This document shows positions 43,259-43,409 of a stretch of 43,409 nt of DNA, piece after piece. Position 1 is the stretch's first letter. Every line of letters starts with the position of its first letter. The position numbers and the translations under genes were made by a program. Below the pieces are notes generated by a model. The model was not told the DNA's origin. It saw nothing but the letters and a program-made list of their open reading frames with translations, and did not search any database. Source of the DNA: Bacillota bacterium (GTDB taxonomy: Bacteria; Bacillota; UBA4882; UBA8346); the NCBI GenBank assembly GCA_029553165.1, contig JAKPCT010000069.1, positions 1 to 43,409 on the forward strand, given 5' to 3'.

Positions 43259-43409
43259 CTAAATTTCTATTTTATGATATTTCTGATTCTTTCTATGGGA
43301 TAATTTTGATATATAATCACTGTTTTTTTCATAAATTTTCAAATCTCCTTTATAATAATTGTTTTCATTTATTGAACCTAATTTTAGATTTTTTAATAAT
43401 TCATATTTA
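43259..43409 (-). CDS. C-terminal 49 codons of a gene entering from the right edge (possible polymorphic toxin)
   Basis: The frame is open from the window edge to TAG (43259-43261). It encodes an Asn/Lys/Tyr-rich tail including GSINENNYYKGDLKIYEKN and ending SHRKNQKYHKIEI. Composition and AT-richness match polymorphic-toxin C-terminal domains, and the following array of immunity-like genes supports that, but no catalytic motif can be assigned from 49 residues. Confidence 0.45.
   Translation of the reverse strand, partial: KYELLKNLKLGSINENNYYKGDLKIYEKNSDYISKLSHRKNQKYHKIEI

Overview
The window is chromosomal DNA from a low-GC Gram-positive bacterium (Bacillota), most likely a spore-forming anaerobe. 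This is inferred from a PolC-type replicative polymerase, a Spo0E-like phosphatase, the gene order rpsB-tsf-pyrH-frr-uppS-cdsA-(permease)-dxr-rseP-ispG-proS-polC, Gram-positive Shine-Dalgarno sites and frequent TTG/GTG starts. No rRNA, tRNA or CRISPR array was recognised.

Left flank (1-7800) is accessory. It opens with the first 13 codons of an IS256-type transposase running off the edge. Next come a two-domain immunity-like gene (YezG-like plus SMI1/KNR4) with its own promoter and terminator, a lipoprotein with a consensus sigma-A promoter, and a complete sugar ABC importer (binding protein, ATPase, permease). Two perfect hairpins separate the binding-protein gene from the ATPase. Upstream of the importer lie remnants of a PfkB-like sugar kinase and a short-chain dehydrogenase.

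The core (7800-29550), almost all on the minus strand, is housekeeping. rpsB and tsf share a unit with an internal attenuator-like hairpin. pyrH-frr-uppS-cdsA-permease-dxr-rseP plus a protein with eight CxxC motifs form the next block, covering ribosome recycling, UMP synthesis, undecaprenyl and phospholipid synthesis, the MEP pathway and site-2 proteolysis. ispG-proS-polC has its own sigma-A promoter. A YflT-like gene, a PDZ/radical-SAM DUF512 gene, der, plsY and gpsA follow. One small membrane protein (YvlD-like) is on the plus strand.

The mixed region (29550-37590) carries an orphan Flp-type pilin, trxA behind a CsoR-like palindrome, an MFS transporter convergent with a DUF692/MNIO enzyme, a HisI-like protein lacking the usual acidic metal triad, a short Spo0E-like gene whose ribosome site is in a hairpin, a membrane-anchored protein, an L,D-transpeptidase and typA (bipA).

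The right flank (37590-43409) is an AT-rich minus-strand array resembling the immunity tail of a polymorphic-toxin locus. The last 49 codons of a possible toxin enter from the right edge. They are followed by small membrane, zinc-ribbon, Imm44-like (one intact, one frameshifted), DUF3841-like and unknown genes, several broken by one-base slips or a stop. Inside this array sits a GC-rich block of about 220 bases (38117-38340) that folds into four consecutive helices, one capped by a GNRA tetraloop. It is the best candidate here for an undescribed element, either a structured RNA or a mobile-element-associated RNA.
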